The notes under the pieces: model-generated
Database searches by the model: none
Told to the model about the DNA's origin: nothing
The model's input: the letters and a program-made list of their open reading frames with translations, nothing else
From: Siderastrea radians
Taxonomy: Eukaryota; Cnidaria; Anthozoa; Scleractinia; Rhizangiidae
Assembly (NCBI GenBank): GCA_964017195.1
Contig: OZ024888.1
Coordinates: forward strand, 10,859,701 to 10,923,700
Direction: 5' to 3'
Length of the DNA stretch: 64,000 nucleotides
Made by a program: the position numbers and the translations under genes
Part shown: positions 43,905 through 55,500 of the stretch, piece by piece
Position numbering within the stretch: position 1 is the first letter of the stretch
Layout of the letters: every line of letters starts with the position of its first letter

Positions 43905-45503
43905 AGGGGAAATTTTTATTAAATTAAACCGCTGCTAGGAGACCGACAAATCAGCCAAAATCACAATGCATGTATTGTGAAGATAACCACAACCGCTACT
44001 TGAATCGTTTTGTCTTGTGCGGGAAAAAGTATTGTAGTGTGTGTGAATGTTTGTTTTAGTAAGAAAGCAAGAGAAAAAGATGTAATACGGAATTTTTTTT
44101 TGTAGGGAGTTCCTTTTATTGTTTTGTTGAAACTATTTATTTTCTGTCAGCTGCACACGGCCAGTAGACTAATAAGAGGTTCTTCCAATTAATATCGTGA
44201 AAACAAAGAGGAACACCCAGATTTAAATTATCAAGTAAGATAATAAGCTAATTTTCATTAAAAACCGTGATTCGAGAAACTGATAAGAGTAGCCACCCAA
44301 CTGTTAATAAAATCCCCAATTTTGGACAATGCTGTCAGAAACGTGGAAACCATAGAACACTCTCTACCTCCTATTAATAAGCGGAAAAGAAAATAACAAA
44401 CGACCTTGATTACTTAGCAGTATTTTGTTTAATACTTCCCTTTATCTACCGATAAACAAGCAGTAAAGTTTATTCTGTCGCCTTCTCTGATCTGGATTAA
44501 ATGATCAACCACTACCCTAAAAGGGTGTGTTTTCAAGACCACAGTTCTACAATTTTTGAACAATATTATCCGGCCACTGAAAACCAGATTAACAGATCAC
44601 AGATTAACACAAAAGACATGAAGAACACCCTTAAACAGTAAGCTTCCCTTTTCAGAATCATTGGTCGTGCTCACACTTCAACTTGCCCATCCAGACGAGT
44701 CGGTTACGTTACTTCTAGAATGTTGTCAAGTACCCTTGACATATTCAGCATTCTTCCTTTCACATCTTGCTTCTCCGTCAGCCATTTGTTTCTACTTGTG
44801 TCGTAATATCGATCGAGCACAATTAGAGACCATGGAATCTGCTTCTTCTTTAGCTGACCTGCGAAGAAACGGGCGAAGTTTATCACCTCCGTCTGATTCC
44901 AACTTCCTCCCTTGTTGTCTGCAGGCATCCACGCTCCGAGATAAGTCAGGAGATTGCTGTTTGTAGTAAACTCGGTTGCATACTTGATGGATTTTTTGAC
45001 ATTTGCACGGCCATCGGGAATACCGTCTCCACTCCAGTACTTCTGTCCACCAACTTTCTTGTTTGGTCCTGAGGCATACACGTGCCACTCAGCTAACATA
45101 TACTGATCGCTCTCATAAATACCCTTGTCGATCTTGGGGAGGCCTTTTGCCGTCTTTCCCGGTGACCCAACGATGAGTATACGCTCAGTGTTGTTGCCAC
45201 GGGTTGCACGGATCGCCTTAAAGGTCAAATAAACCAAAATTTCGACATTTTTTCTTTCAATCCAATTTACTTGTTATGTGTTGATTTGGTATCAAATAAA
45301 CATATTCTGAAGTTTCAAGTCAATTGGAGTTAGGATCGCAGAGATAATGGCACGTGAAAAGTGCTACTTTTTGGCCTTCATAATCGTAGAGCGGTCGGGA
45401 AAGTTGTCGGTAAATTGTCGGAAATAACACTAGTGACGTCACTGTTGGCGAGCTGGAAAATTGCGGGGATTCGAAGTGTGAGGACTTGAGCGGAAAATCA
45501 TGG

Positions 45504-45653
45504 TGTTTGTGCTGCTATGAGAGTAAAGTAAGTAATTTTAAGTTTCCAGAAGATCCAGAACTGCCTCAAGAATGGCTCAAAGAATGAAAGGAGGATTGTT
45601 TCAACCCACAAAACACTGATTCACGTGTCTGTGCAGACCAGCTTACACCACAG
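45504..45653 (+). pseudogene. THAP zinc-finger exon of the Kolobok-like transposase
   Basis: In frame: CLCCYESKVSNFKFPEDPEL, then PQEWLKE-stop-KEDCFNPQ, then SRVCADQL. This is the C-x-C...F.FP.DPEL...W...F.P...S.VC..(H) pattern of THAP domains. There is one internal TGA at about 45585, and the final His of the C2CH set reads Gln. It ends at a good donor (cag|gtaacc). In Kolobok and P-element transposases this domain recognises the transposon ends. Confidence 0.65.
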
Positions 45654-46271
45654 GTAACCAAAGCGATTCGATCGAAAATAATCGGGGGTTTTCCAAGGAC
45701 AATACCTAAAAACCCAAATAAAGTTTGAAGAACCTTACCTGTTATGTGTTTGCTGTGTTTTTGGCGGTTTTCCGAGCTTGTGGAGGTTGTTTTGAGCGGT
45801 AAGTTACAGCGGTATAAACCATCCATGTCCGCCCAAGAACGGAGCAACTTCACACGGGAATTCCAATTGCGTGTTCAGCATTTGCACAACGTAGAAATTT
45901 AGAGGTAAGAATTTTGCATTTTGTTCTATATATCTATGACTAGCATGTATCTTCTGATGGTTGTTAACTCTTTCAGTTAGTTTACTTGAGAATTATAAGT
46001 CATAGCAATTACTAAGCATTAACAATATTAAACCTCGGGTTTTTGGCGCATAAATTAGGCTTCAATAATTGTAAACAAACGTAACTTTCGAGCTCTGAAT
46101 GTAATATTTTTCACGCACTAAAATATTTCAGTTTTATCGCTTTCACACAGCGGCTACAGGCCCTTCTTAAGCCTCTCACAAGCCAACACTCAAGACAACC
46201 AACAACATAAACCCAGATTTAATAAACTGGCCTAGTTTCTAAGTGTTGTGGCTTGTCACTGGCAAGCAGGT

Positions 46272-46922
46272 CCCAGCGGGGGTACTCCGGATTTCAAGTG
46301 ACGGTCATAATCGAAGGATTTGTTTGTTTTTTTTTTTGGGGGGGGGGGGGTTGAAATTTTCCATTCCGGGATGTTTTTGGGTAGGAAAATTTGGCAAGTA
46401 TTTTTTTGGGTGGCTTGATTTAAGTAGAGATTTTTTGGGTATTCACAACAATCTGAAGAATTGTGGTAGTGCCTGTGTATCCTGGCCGCGTAGTTCTGCG
46501 AATATTAAGTACTGACAACCAAACTTGTTTTGGGGTTGTTTTAATTATATTTAACGATGGTGTCACATTACATTGCATCCGTTTCATAAAACCGGTTATA
46601 CAATAGTCCGCAAAGTGTCCCGGGTGTATTTCACAAGGCTTCAATTCATTCAACTGATTTCTCATCCATCGTGTTTATCACCCGGCTTTATCCTCACTGG
46701 AATTCCCTTTTGCTGTAGTGAATTCTTGATATCTTTTGCTTGTGACTTGTGGGTTAATCCTTTCTGGAAATTTTTGAGGCTCGAAAATTCGGCATGGGAT
46801 TTTGGGATGTTTGGTCCAGGGATTTTTTGGTTTCTTTGGAGGCCCTAGGGGTTTTTTGGGGTTTTGATTTTTGCCCCCATTCGATCATCCCCGTCACTTG
46901 AAATCCGGAGTACCCCCCTGGG
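46272..46922. mobile_element. hAT-like non-autonomous element nested in the Kolobok-like transposon
   Basis: Starts CCCAGCGGGGGTACTCC and ends in its inverted counterpart (reverse complement CCCAGGGGGGTACTCC), both followed by 'ggatttcaagtgacgg'. It is flanked by the perfect 8-bp duplication AAGCAGGT at 46264-46271 and 46923-46930. The interior is rich in T- and G-runs. No transposase. Confidence 0.82.
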
Positions 46923-48675
46923 AAGCAGGTGTTCCAGGCTGTTCCATGTTCATGATTTTTAGGGGAGGCAGAAATGGCATCATATCAAGACAAACATGCC
47001 CCTCTCAAGTTTATGACAGGTGTATCACTTAATATAATTATGGGGTCCACCCTTCGTACAGCTGCTATCTAAGTACTTTCAGGAGGGGAAATTGTTGACC
47101 CATAAAAACTGAAGGAATTGATTGTTGTTTGAAACAAAAAAACACTTCTTTTGTAGGTGTCGCATATGTTCCTTGTCACTCCAAGAAGTACTAATACTTC
47201 TTGAAAAGTTGTTCCTGCCAGCATGAATTTCTGACATTATATAGTACCTTAAAACCCTAGAAAGTATCAAAACACGCTGACAATGGTCATTTTTAATTCA
47301 AACACCCTAAGTGGTACCAAAGCATGAATTGTAATTACGGTGACCCCTTCACTACACTATGGGAGCCCCTCCCCTCTCACCTCCTAGGTTAAGTACCACT
47401 CTGTAGTAATTGAAGAAAATACAAAGTTGAGATACATTTCAAAGAGTAGTACAAGTATCAACCAAATAGTTATGATGTTAATATTATCTAGCAAGACTGC
47501 CAAGCTGTTAATGGACATATTCAAAGCCCTTTCAGTTTCCACTTTTACTTGGGAAGCTCTCTCTAATTTTTAAAACCAGACAAGATGAAATGGCTATTGG
47601 GATTTGTCGTCCCAGCTTCATACGTATCCAGTAAGTGTATTGCCTATAAGCAACATTACTCTCTACATGTTCTGAGAATGAAAGAGGAAACAACAGACTC
47701 ATAAGAAAGATACACAGATGAGTAAAAGGTAACTCAGCAGTAAAGGGATTAAATAAATATGTCAACTACAAAAACAAATCTATATTAAATAAATAAACAG
47801 GTTAGCCAACCAGTAACAACAGTAGAAGAACAACATTAACTTGATTTCACAGTCTTAGAAATAATGGAATCACATTTGATTTGTTTAAGCTAAAATTTGA
47901 GAGTTTGTTTTTGCTTTCAACTAACAATTTTATTACTTATATGTTGTACTGGTAGTACAACTGATTGTAAACCCAATACTTGTTAAACCATATATATCAA
48001 AGGGGTCATAAAGTGCCAAGGTTGCTAAGAACATAATAAGGTATACTGTTTATGTAATCATGTTCATTCATGTAATACCGAAGGTTTTTGTAATTGTCGT
48101 TTAATTATTGTTCCTTGATCTTTTACTACTTTCACGTCACCTTTTGTCAAATATCTTAGTATTTAGCACACAACCTCATGAGCATTGCAACATCTCATCA
48201 TGTGTTAATGAAGGATGTTTTCTCATGAACACAATTTATAGGTGATTCACTTTCAGACCAAAATATGTAATTTTCCCTCCTCACTGGTCCCCTGGTTCCT
48301 CCCCTGGTTCCTCCCCTGGTTCCTCCCCTGCTCCCAGAGGTTTTTCTTTCTCTTTTCCCAAACAAAATTCAACCACAAAGCAGCTCTCAGTGTGCCCACT
48401 GTCAGACCAAACATGTCAATTTCCTTACCCATCTTGAGAACCAGATGTGTAATTTTTCCCACCCATTTTCAGAACTGACAAAACATAACTGTCACCCCCA
48501 AATCAATTACCATTTTCAGACCTGACTTTTAAGTCAACAACCATTTTCAGACCAAAAAGGCTTTAAAACCATACTCATTTGGGTTGCACCAATCTATACA
48601 TGGAGTTTGTTCTCTGCCCCCCCACCCCCCCCCCCCCAAAAAAAAGAGCCCAAAGCAAAAATACGATTAAATATG

Positions 48676-48858
48676 TACGTACTCCGGCCTTCATTTTCAA
48701 AATACTGATTATAATCTGTCTCAATGACAGCTGGATTTAAAAAATTCTCTTCATCTGTCTCTAGGACATAGCAGGTGGTATCTTATCACGGGATTTGGGA
48801 ATTGCACGACAGCAGAACACTTTCTCGCCCAGCTGGCATTAGTACACAGTTGCCAAAA
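48676..48858 (-). pseudogene. Cysteine-rich P2X7-tail-like segment in the Kolobok-like element
   Basis: The minus strand reads FGNCVLMPAGRESV, then in a shifted frame CCRAIPKSRDKIPP, then CYVLETDEENFLNPAVIETD and YNQYFENEGRSTY. The order GNC-MP-ES-CC-IP...C...E-FLNP-V...Y matches the Cys-rich intracellular domain known from P2X7 receptors and from many cnidarian gene models. Two frameshifts show decay. Its place between the TTAA ends suggests that it belongs to the transposon's second gene. Confidence 0.5.
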
Positions 48859-49247
48859 TTTAAATGCACCTAAATTTTGAGCCTAAGATTGCAAAACAAC
48901 AAACAAACACAGTCACTAGTAACACTTTGTGATGTAGATACATTCAACAAGAACTGTAACCTGTTTTCGGCTATGTTAAAAATTTGAGCTGGATTTCCTG
49001 CCGCTGTTGCCGCGAGGATGAAAACCGTACTCACACAGCAACCATAATGGATACATGTATAAGAAGCTTTGCTTTACTCTAGTCAGTCTAGTCAGTAAGG
49101 CATAACAACAAACATCGATCATGATAAGTGTACAAAAGGGCTGCAAAGAACAACAAAAATGCCTCAGATAAAGTGGTAACGCATTTATTAACAATTATAC
49201 GGCGAACTTTTACAGTGTAATGAATAAATAAGCTTAAACGCTCACCA

Positions 49248-49394
49248 TTAAACTTTACCAATTCCGTCGTTTACTTTGGAAGCCATTGCTGTCGGTCGAA
49301 TATCATCTGAGATTTTGCAGTCCGATTCTGTGGTAATTAGCTCAAACTGGTATGGCTCTACGTTAAATGCCACAGGTTTGAGCTCCTCGGCCAT
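49248..49394 (-). CDS. Small ORF/first exon of the Kolobok-like element's second gene
   Basis: ATG (MAEELKPVAFNVEPYQFEL) to stop, 48 codons, with a possible donor (g|gtaaag) five codons before the stop. The phrase VxPYxFEL is what precedes the Cys-rich domain in P2X7-tail-like cnidarian proteins, and that domain lies downstream on the same strand at 48858-48676. It is therefore probably the N-terminal exon. Joining was not proven. Confidence 0.4.
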   Translation of the reverse strand: MAEELKPVAFNVEPYQFELITTESDCKISDDIRPTAMASKVNDGIGKV

Positions 49395-50669
49395 TTTCAA
49401 CGCAAAGAAAACGGGTGAAAACAGAGAATTTTCGAAAAAATTACAACAATACTCTTCAATGCTCGCCTTTCGATCGTGAGCTTTCTTTGCTCATCAACAG
49501 TGACGTCACAGAATCAGCGGTTGTTTCCATTCCTTCCATTTAAGCGCGCGGTCATTTCAGAAACGATTTCGTGAAACCTTCGGATATCTTCGTACTTCTG
49601 GCTTTATTACTCCTATTAAGGTCTCAGGAAGGAAAATTTCGGTCCAGTTTGGCTTTATAATGATTTCTTTTTGTGTCAAGACGCGTTTAAACGGCTAAAG
49701 CGGAATTATCAAAATTTGGGTTTATTTGACCTTTAACTACCTCGAAGGTCCATATGTTGTACTTGGCAGTGTTCTCGCGCAGGCTCTCGCTGCAAGGGCA
49801 TTTCTTTCCTCCACCTCCATCTACCCTTAGCTCGGTGAAGAGGTTGAAGCTGAGATGATAATTTCTGCGCCTTAGATGATGAGCCACGGCAGTCCACCAA
49901 GACATAATTCCGGCGGTCATCCTCGGTGGCACACGCTTCAGCCTGGTGGTTGATCCACGAGATGATCGGAGCGACACCAACCTCGAGACACTTGTCAACT
50001 ACGGCGGTCAAAATTCCTCAGAAACCAGATGAATTTCTCAGAGTTGTTGTATGGAGGCGAATACAGGTCTGCCCTCGGACGAAGCCGAACGTTTCTGAAG
50101 CCCTTCAAGTAGATGTCTTCGATGTCCTTGTCGTTGTACTTCGATAAGGGCTCCTCTGTTTTGAATCAGTTTGTTGCAAATCCTTGTTTGACGACCTTTC
50201 GGTAAGCAGCTGGGCTAATTGGAGGGGCGAGAGCTGCTCCAAGCGTAACTGGGATGAAGCCAAAGGCCACAAGAATAGAGATGATCATTTCTCTACTGCA
50301 GATATGGAAGAACAGTCCTGCGTTAACGAAGGGCCTGGCGAGGCTAAATGCGAGCGGTGAATGGTTATCGGAATATGAGTAATACGGCTTCTAAAATCGC
50401 TAACGAAAGGACGATTTGATTGGTTGGTAGATGATATCAATGATTTTATTAGCGTAATATACATTTAATAATTGAACGTGGGATTAAGTAACTGTCATTA
50501 TAGGCCTAGATTTTATCAAAGGGGCTATTTTTTTTTACACTTTTTCAGTTGTCCTCATAAGGTGTGCCTTGGAAATAGCACGAATGTTGCTATGGAAACC
50601 AGAAGTTCTGAAAATACAATTATAATATCAGACATGCAGCTGCCAATAAAATTAATTATTAAAAACTGG

Positions 50670-52040
50670 ACTAGGTATATTGAATTTCTAACATTTTGAT
50701 TGGCTGAACGGAGCTAGGCTATCAGCTCATATACCTGCTGTGACCAAATATGGTCAACGAGCACTCAACAGCAAAGTGAGCTGAACGTTTTTTCTCCGTG
50801 AGCAACCCGGCGAGAAAAATGGATGAGAAAAATCACTTTGGAGCGAAATTCCAACAGTGTCACTGAGACAAATCAAAATTCTTCCGGCGTGTCTGACTTC
50901 TTGGGACAAGAAACTGTGTACAAATAGAAATTTTAGCATTTAGCGTTGTGTTTACAATTATTACGTCGATCATTTAAGCTTACATTTTACAAACGGTAGG
51001 TTTTGTCAGGAAGGCATTCCACTCCAAAATATCAAGACAATATATGTAAAATTAAACAAAACACAGTAAAATGGGTGGAAAGCATTTAATAAAAACTGTC
51101 ACACATTCATGGCGAGTCAGTATGAAAATCAAGAAGCAATCCGGCTAAACAAGTACTGAACAAACTACCAAGAAGAAAGGGAGGGTGAAATTGTTTCGGC
51201 TATACTACGCAAAATTGCCACTGGTTTACCTGCACTCGTCGTAGCTCTGTGTTCAAGCTCCAAAAGCTCCAAATGTTTAGATATAAATTGGATGAAATGT
51301 AAAATAAGTTGAATCGCTTTCCCAGTTGTTCGAGTGCTGTTTTTACCATTCTGTCCGCAACCCCTAAACCAGTGTCTAAACTGAGAACATCTCCGTTTTG
51401 TGCTTTGCGTTTAACAAACTAAGGTGGTGAATTCTGACATTCCTCACAACAGTAATCTTGTTTCTAAGCTGCATTCTAAATTACCTGTTCAAGTTCAAAT
51501 TCTGTATTCAGTTCGTACCAAACCGGCACATGTCGGCACATGATGGCCCCGTTGTGCAAACAGATTACAAACTTTTTCGGTTCAACTCCCACAGCTAATA
51601 TGGTAACATCGTACAGCTTCAATCCGCTTTGAACGATGATTACAACGATGGTGCAAGAAAAATCAAATACGTAACACATTTCAGAGCCAATGATTAGAGG
51701 ATTTTCCCCCAAACTCGTGCCACTTCGTTCACATCGGAGCAGTTTCGTTGATTCATTCAGCTTTGGAAAGAAACGGTGCAACACTTCGCAAAGTTTTGGC
51801 GCCTTTTTCGCTCAGTCATGTGAACGATTCTTTTTCCCTTTTCTACTTTTCTCATTTTTTCTTTCTTTCTTGGTTTTATAATATTATTAAAGGGGTTGAG
51901 TTTTTAATAAAACAATTATTCTACTCGGGCTTGCTGGATATGGAATGATTATAACCAACTCAGCGCTACGCGCCTCCGGTTGGTTATCTGTCATTCAATT
52001 TCTAGCGCGCCCTCGTATAATAATTGTTAAATATTACGTT
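50670..52040. mobile_element. Insertion of about 1.4 kb in copy A relative to copy B, nature unclear
   Basis: Copy A and copy B align up to 'gcagctg(c/t)' + 'ataaaatt' (50641/56266) and again from 'actactggcgttgctttt' (52072/56371). The intervening sequence in A has no counterpart in B. It starts near 'gattggctgaacggagctag' and ends near 'cgccctcgtataataattgt'. I see no transposase frame and no clean terminal repeats, so it may be several insertions. Confidence 0.5.
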
Positions 52041-52549
52041 AAGATTAATGGGAAGCAAAAGGGATACGATAACTACTGGCGTTGCTTTTTAGAGTGTACT
52101 GTTATTTTGTTCGGAATAACCTCCCAACAGTCAGCTTTACTCTCTAGTCAGTACGACAGCTCTTGACGTTCAACTATTAAAAACATGTATTATATATTTC
52201 TCTTATCATAAAGAACAGCTTTAACGAGCATTTTTTCCTTGTCTGGCCTCACAAAGGCAACGATAACATAACTATTGTGCCCTGTTAAAAACAAAAAGTC
52301 TTAATTTGTCAAAACTGCGAATATGTACAGCGTTTTCGTAACCCGTTTCGACTTTTCCCAGTCTGATGTTTCTTATTACGAACTATTTGACGTCCATGTA
52401 CGATAAGAGACAACTAAGACAAGACAGTTAAGCTAATTATATATAGCAAGTTTCAGTGGAAACATGTTAGTGTAGCGGCCAGTTAGCTCGTTGCGATCAG
52501 TGGTTTGAGAACAATCTCTGTATCGTCGCTTGATGTTTCCAAAATAAGT

Positions 52550-55500
52550 CAATGTGTCATTATGATATCAGGTAATAAGATCTGATTGTCGAATCACTGC
52601 TGGACTGACGTGGGTGTAATTTCACCCCTGGACTGACGTTGGTGTAATACCAGGTATTGAAATCTATCTATTACATAGTTCACTGTTTGACTGAAATCAG
52701 AATGTCAAAAAGATGAACGTTAATCATTTCATCTATCCAGTCATACGAAGAATGCGCACACGGTAAGTGTGGCGGACAAAACTGAGTTATCTTAAGTCAT
52801 CGCCTTTGGTTTCATTGTGGAGTAAATGAAACGTTTAATCAAATTTGAGTCAGATCAGTGGAGAGAAACCGACTTGAGTTTGACTCTTTAATTTGAGTCC
52901 TTCCGTCGAGGGATCCAAATTCTAGGCGTATCCAAACCATCAACAAGGAAGAACCTTCCACCGTTTTCCTTTTTTAATGTATAGGACTCTACTGCATAAA
53001 AAAAGACGGCGAAAGTAGACTATTTATATATTATAAATTGATCGGACGTATCAAGACCTAACTTCCGCGTGAAAAAGATTAGAAAGATTTGTTTCGTCCT
53101 TAATTTAGAATTAGTCTATCACTAAGTATAGTTTTTCCGTCGTTCATTGCTTTGATTTATAATAGCAACGACAGACGTGAAAATATTGCAAACGTTTCGT
53201 TGATACTTGAAGCCCGGGTTGAAAAAGGGTGGTATAGGTGTAACTGAAACAAAAACTAGATTTTAATTCAAGAGATCTGCATATGTTTTGCCAAAGCCAT
53301 AGGCCGTAAAACAGCTCTTTTTACAGCTGCGTTTAGTTTAGCTGGTACCTTGAGTCGTGAAAACAAGGCTGGAGTTGAATTTGTCTTAAAACAAACCTTA
53401 TTGCTTTACACTGTTGTACACTGTACTCAACGTAACGACCTGTTTTACATATGAAAAGTAGACAAGTTTGCATCAAAGCAGTCAATTCAAACCTTGGTTC
53501 TTCTCAAAGGCCAGGACACTAAGAACTCTTGTATTAAACTTCAACACAAGTGAAGGTAACATTCTGATGTTACAGCCACTAATGCATGATGCACAAAATA
53601 TTCCACAGTACAATATAGATGCAGTAACCACTTGTTTTCTATAGCAGGAAAAAACCGATTCTTTTGATCAGATCACAGGGCCCTCTATACCACATTTACA
53701 GTTAACAAACTCTAGTACAGTATATATAGAAAAAGCTTGACTGGGTACCACACTGGACTTGGTATGAAAAGTCACATCTTTGAGGCTGCACGTAGCCGAT
53801 GTGTAATTTTTACAGTTCCTCACTTCTTGCAAGTGCAATGGTTATTGAGAAATTGTTGGACCAAATTGCGGAAGGCCAACCCATCCTATCCAGGGGAAAG
53901 GAAATAAGTCCTGTTCTTTAAAATGTGATTTTTGGTAACCATGCAACTAGTTTATAGTGTAAGTGTTCATTCTCGCCTCGCGTGAAATGCTTGATTTAGG
54001 GTTGTCTTATAAAAAATCGAGGGCCTTACATGGGAAGAGATGCAAATGCCTCGAAAATGGAACTGAATTCAGCAAACATTCTTATTAAAACTAACAGATG
54101 CTAGGAGACCGAAAAAGGATGGCTCACAAGCAGCAGAAATCACCACGCACATATACATATATGGCAATCTTGTGGGGGAAAAAGTATTGTAGAACGTGTG
54201 GATGTTTGATTTAGTAAGAAAGTGAAAGGAAGACGATGTACTTTGGGACTTTTTTCATAGGGAGTTACTTTTCTTGTTTTGCTGAGTTCATCTTTTTTTT
54301 TGTCAGCTGCACATGGCACGGTGTACCAATAAAAATTTGTTTTCCAATTAATACGGTGAAAGTGAAGAGGAATACTCAGATGTAAATTATTAAGTAAATA
54401 CGCTTTCACGTAGAACCGTAATAAGAGAAACTGATAATTGAAACCACCCAATAGTAAACAAGATCGCAAATTTTAGACAATGCTGGCAGCAATGTGTAAA
54501 CCACGAACATTGTACGCCTCTTATTAAAAGGCTAAAAGCAAATAAACAGTGTTTGTTTAATACACCCCTTCATCTAAGTCCTAAAGTTTGTTCAGTCGCC
54601 TTCATCTGGATTTAATAATCAGCCACTACCCTAAAAGGGTGTGCCTTTAAGGCCACAGTTCGAAACGTTTTGAACAAAATTATCAACTGAAAACCCTACC
54701 CTTTCACAGATTAATACAAAGACATGAAGAAAACCCTTTAACAATAAAGCTTCCGTTTTCAGAATCATTGGTCTTGCTCACACTCAAGATTTGCCCATCC
54801 AGACTAGTTGGTTACATTACGTCGACAATGTTGTCTAGTACCCTTGACATATTCAGCATTCTTCCTTTCACATCTTGCTTCTCCTTCAGCCATTCGTTTC
54901 TACTTGTGTCGTAATATCGATCGAGCACATTTAGAGACCATGGAATCTGCTTCTTCTTTAGCTGACCTGCAAAGAAACGGGCGAAGTTTATCACCTCCGT
55001 CTGCGTCAAACTCCCTCCCTTGTTGTCTGCAGGCATCCACGCTCCAAGATAAGTCAGGAGATTGCTGTTTTTGGTAAATTTTGTCGCTTCACCGATGGCA
55101 TTTTTGACATTTGTACGGCCGTCGGGATCTCCCTGAAATCCGTCTCCACTCCAGTACTTCTGTCCTCCGACTTTCTTGTTTGGTCCTGAGGCATACACGT
55201 GCCACTCAGCTAACATGAACGGATCGTTCTCATAAATATTCTTGTCGATCTTGTGGAGGTCTTTTGCCGTCTTTCCTGGTGAAGCAAGGATGAGAATACG
55301 CTCTGCGTTTTTGCCACGGGTTGCTCGGATCGCCTTAACTACCTCGGAGGTCCATTTGTTGTACTTGGCAGTGTTCTCGCGAAGGCTCCCGCTGCAAGGG
55401 CATTTCTTTCCTCCGCATCCATCTACCCCTAGCTCGGTGAAGAGGTTGAAGCTGAGATGATAATTTCTGCGCCTTAGATGATGAGCCACGGCAGTCCACC

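Larger units (their letters stand above)
45222..49732. mobile_element. Kolobok-like DNA transposon, 4.5 kb, TTAA target duplication
   Basis: The ends read AGGTCAAATAAACC inward on both sides and are flanked by TTAA at 45218-45221 and 49733-49736. The intact paralogue at 54812-55888 supplies the empty site (GAGGTAGTTAAGGCG). Inside are a THAP-type zinc finger on the plus strand (45504-45653) and a cysteine-rich, P2X7-tail-like segment on the minus strand. TTAA duplication, RRG-type ends and a THAP domain point to Kolobok rather than piggyBac. I could not find an intact DDE transposase. Nested at 46272-46922 is a hAT-like element. Confidence 0.78.
44704..50288 (-). pseudogene. GH5-like secreted protein pseudogene, split by a transposon
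   Basis: The 5' part is 49733-50288 (ATG at 50286-50288, MIISILVAFGFIPVTLGA) and the 3' part is 44704-45221. They are separated by the 45222-49732 element, inserted at the TTAA of the codons equivalent to Val184-Lys185. Further damage compared with the intact copy at 54812: Trp41 TGG is TGA (50166-50168), there is a one-base insertion in AGGAATTTTGACC (near 50013) and a two-base loss in AATTATGTCTTGG (near 49900). The 3' part keeps an open frame of 177 codons because it is short. The presumed inactivating nucleophile change (LGAW) is present here too, so it predates the duplication. Confidence 0.88.
42160..52527. repeat. Tandem segmental duplication, copy A (partner 52550-56786)
   Basis: Starts in 'gatatcaggtaataagatct' and ends in 'gtttgagaacaatctctgta'. 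Both ends have counterparts in copy B in the same order and orientation. Copy A is about 10.4 kb against 4.2 kb because it took up a MITE (43721), the Kolobok-like element (45222) with its nested element, and about 1.4 kb at 50670-52040. It carries the GH5-like pseudogene. Confidence 0.88.

Noticed and set aside
44704..45237. An independent 177-aa gene starting MVYLTFKAIR
   Set aside because: The first codons come from the transposon terminus. The rest is the 3' half of the interrupted GH5-like pseudogene.
45222..49732. piggyBac assignment based on TTAA
   Set aside because: The ends start AGG rather than the CCY typical of piggyBac, and a THAP exon is present, which fits Kolobok better.
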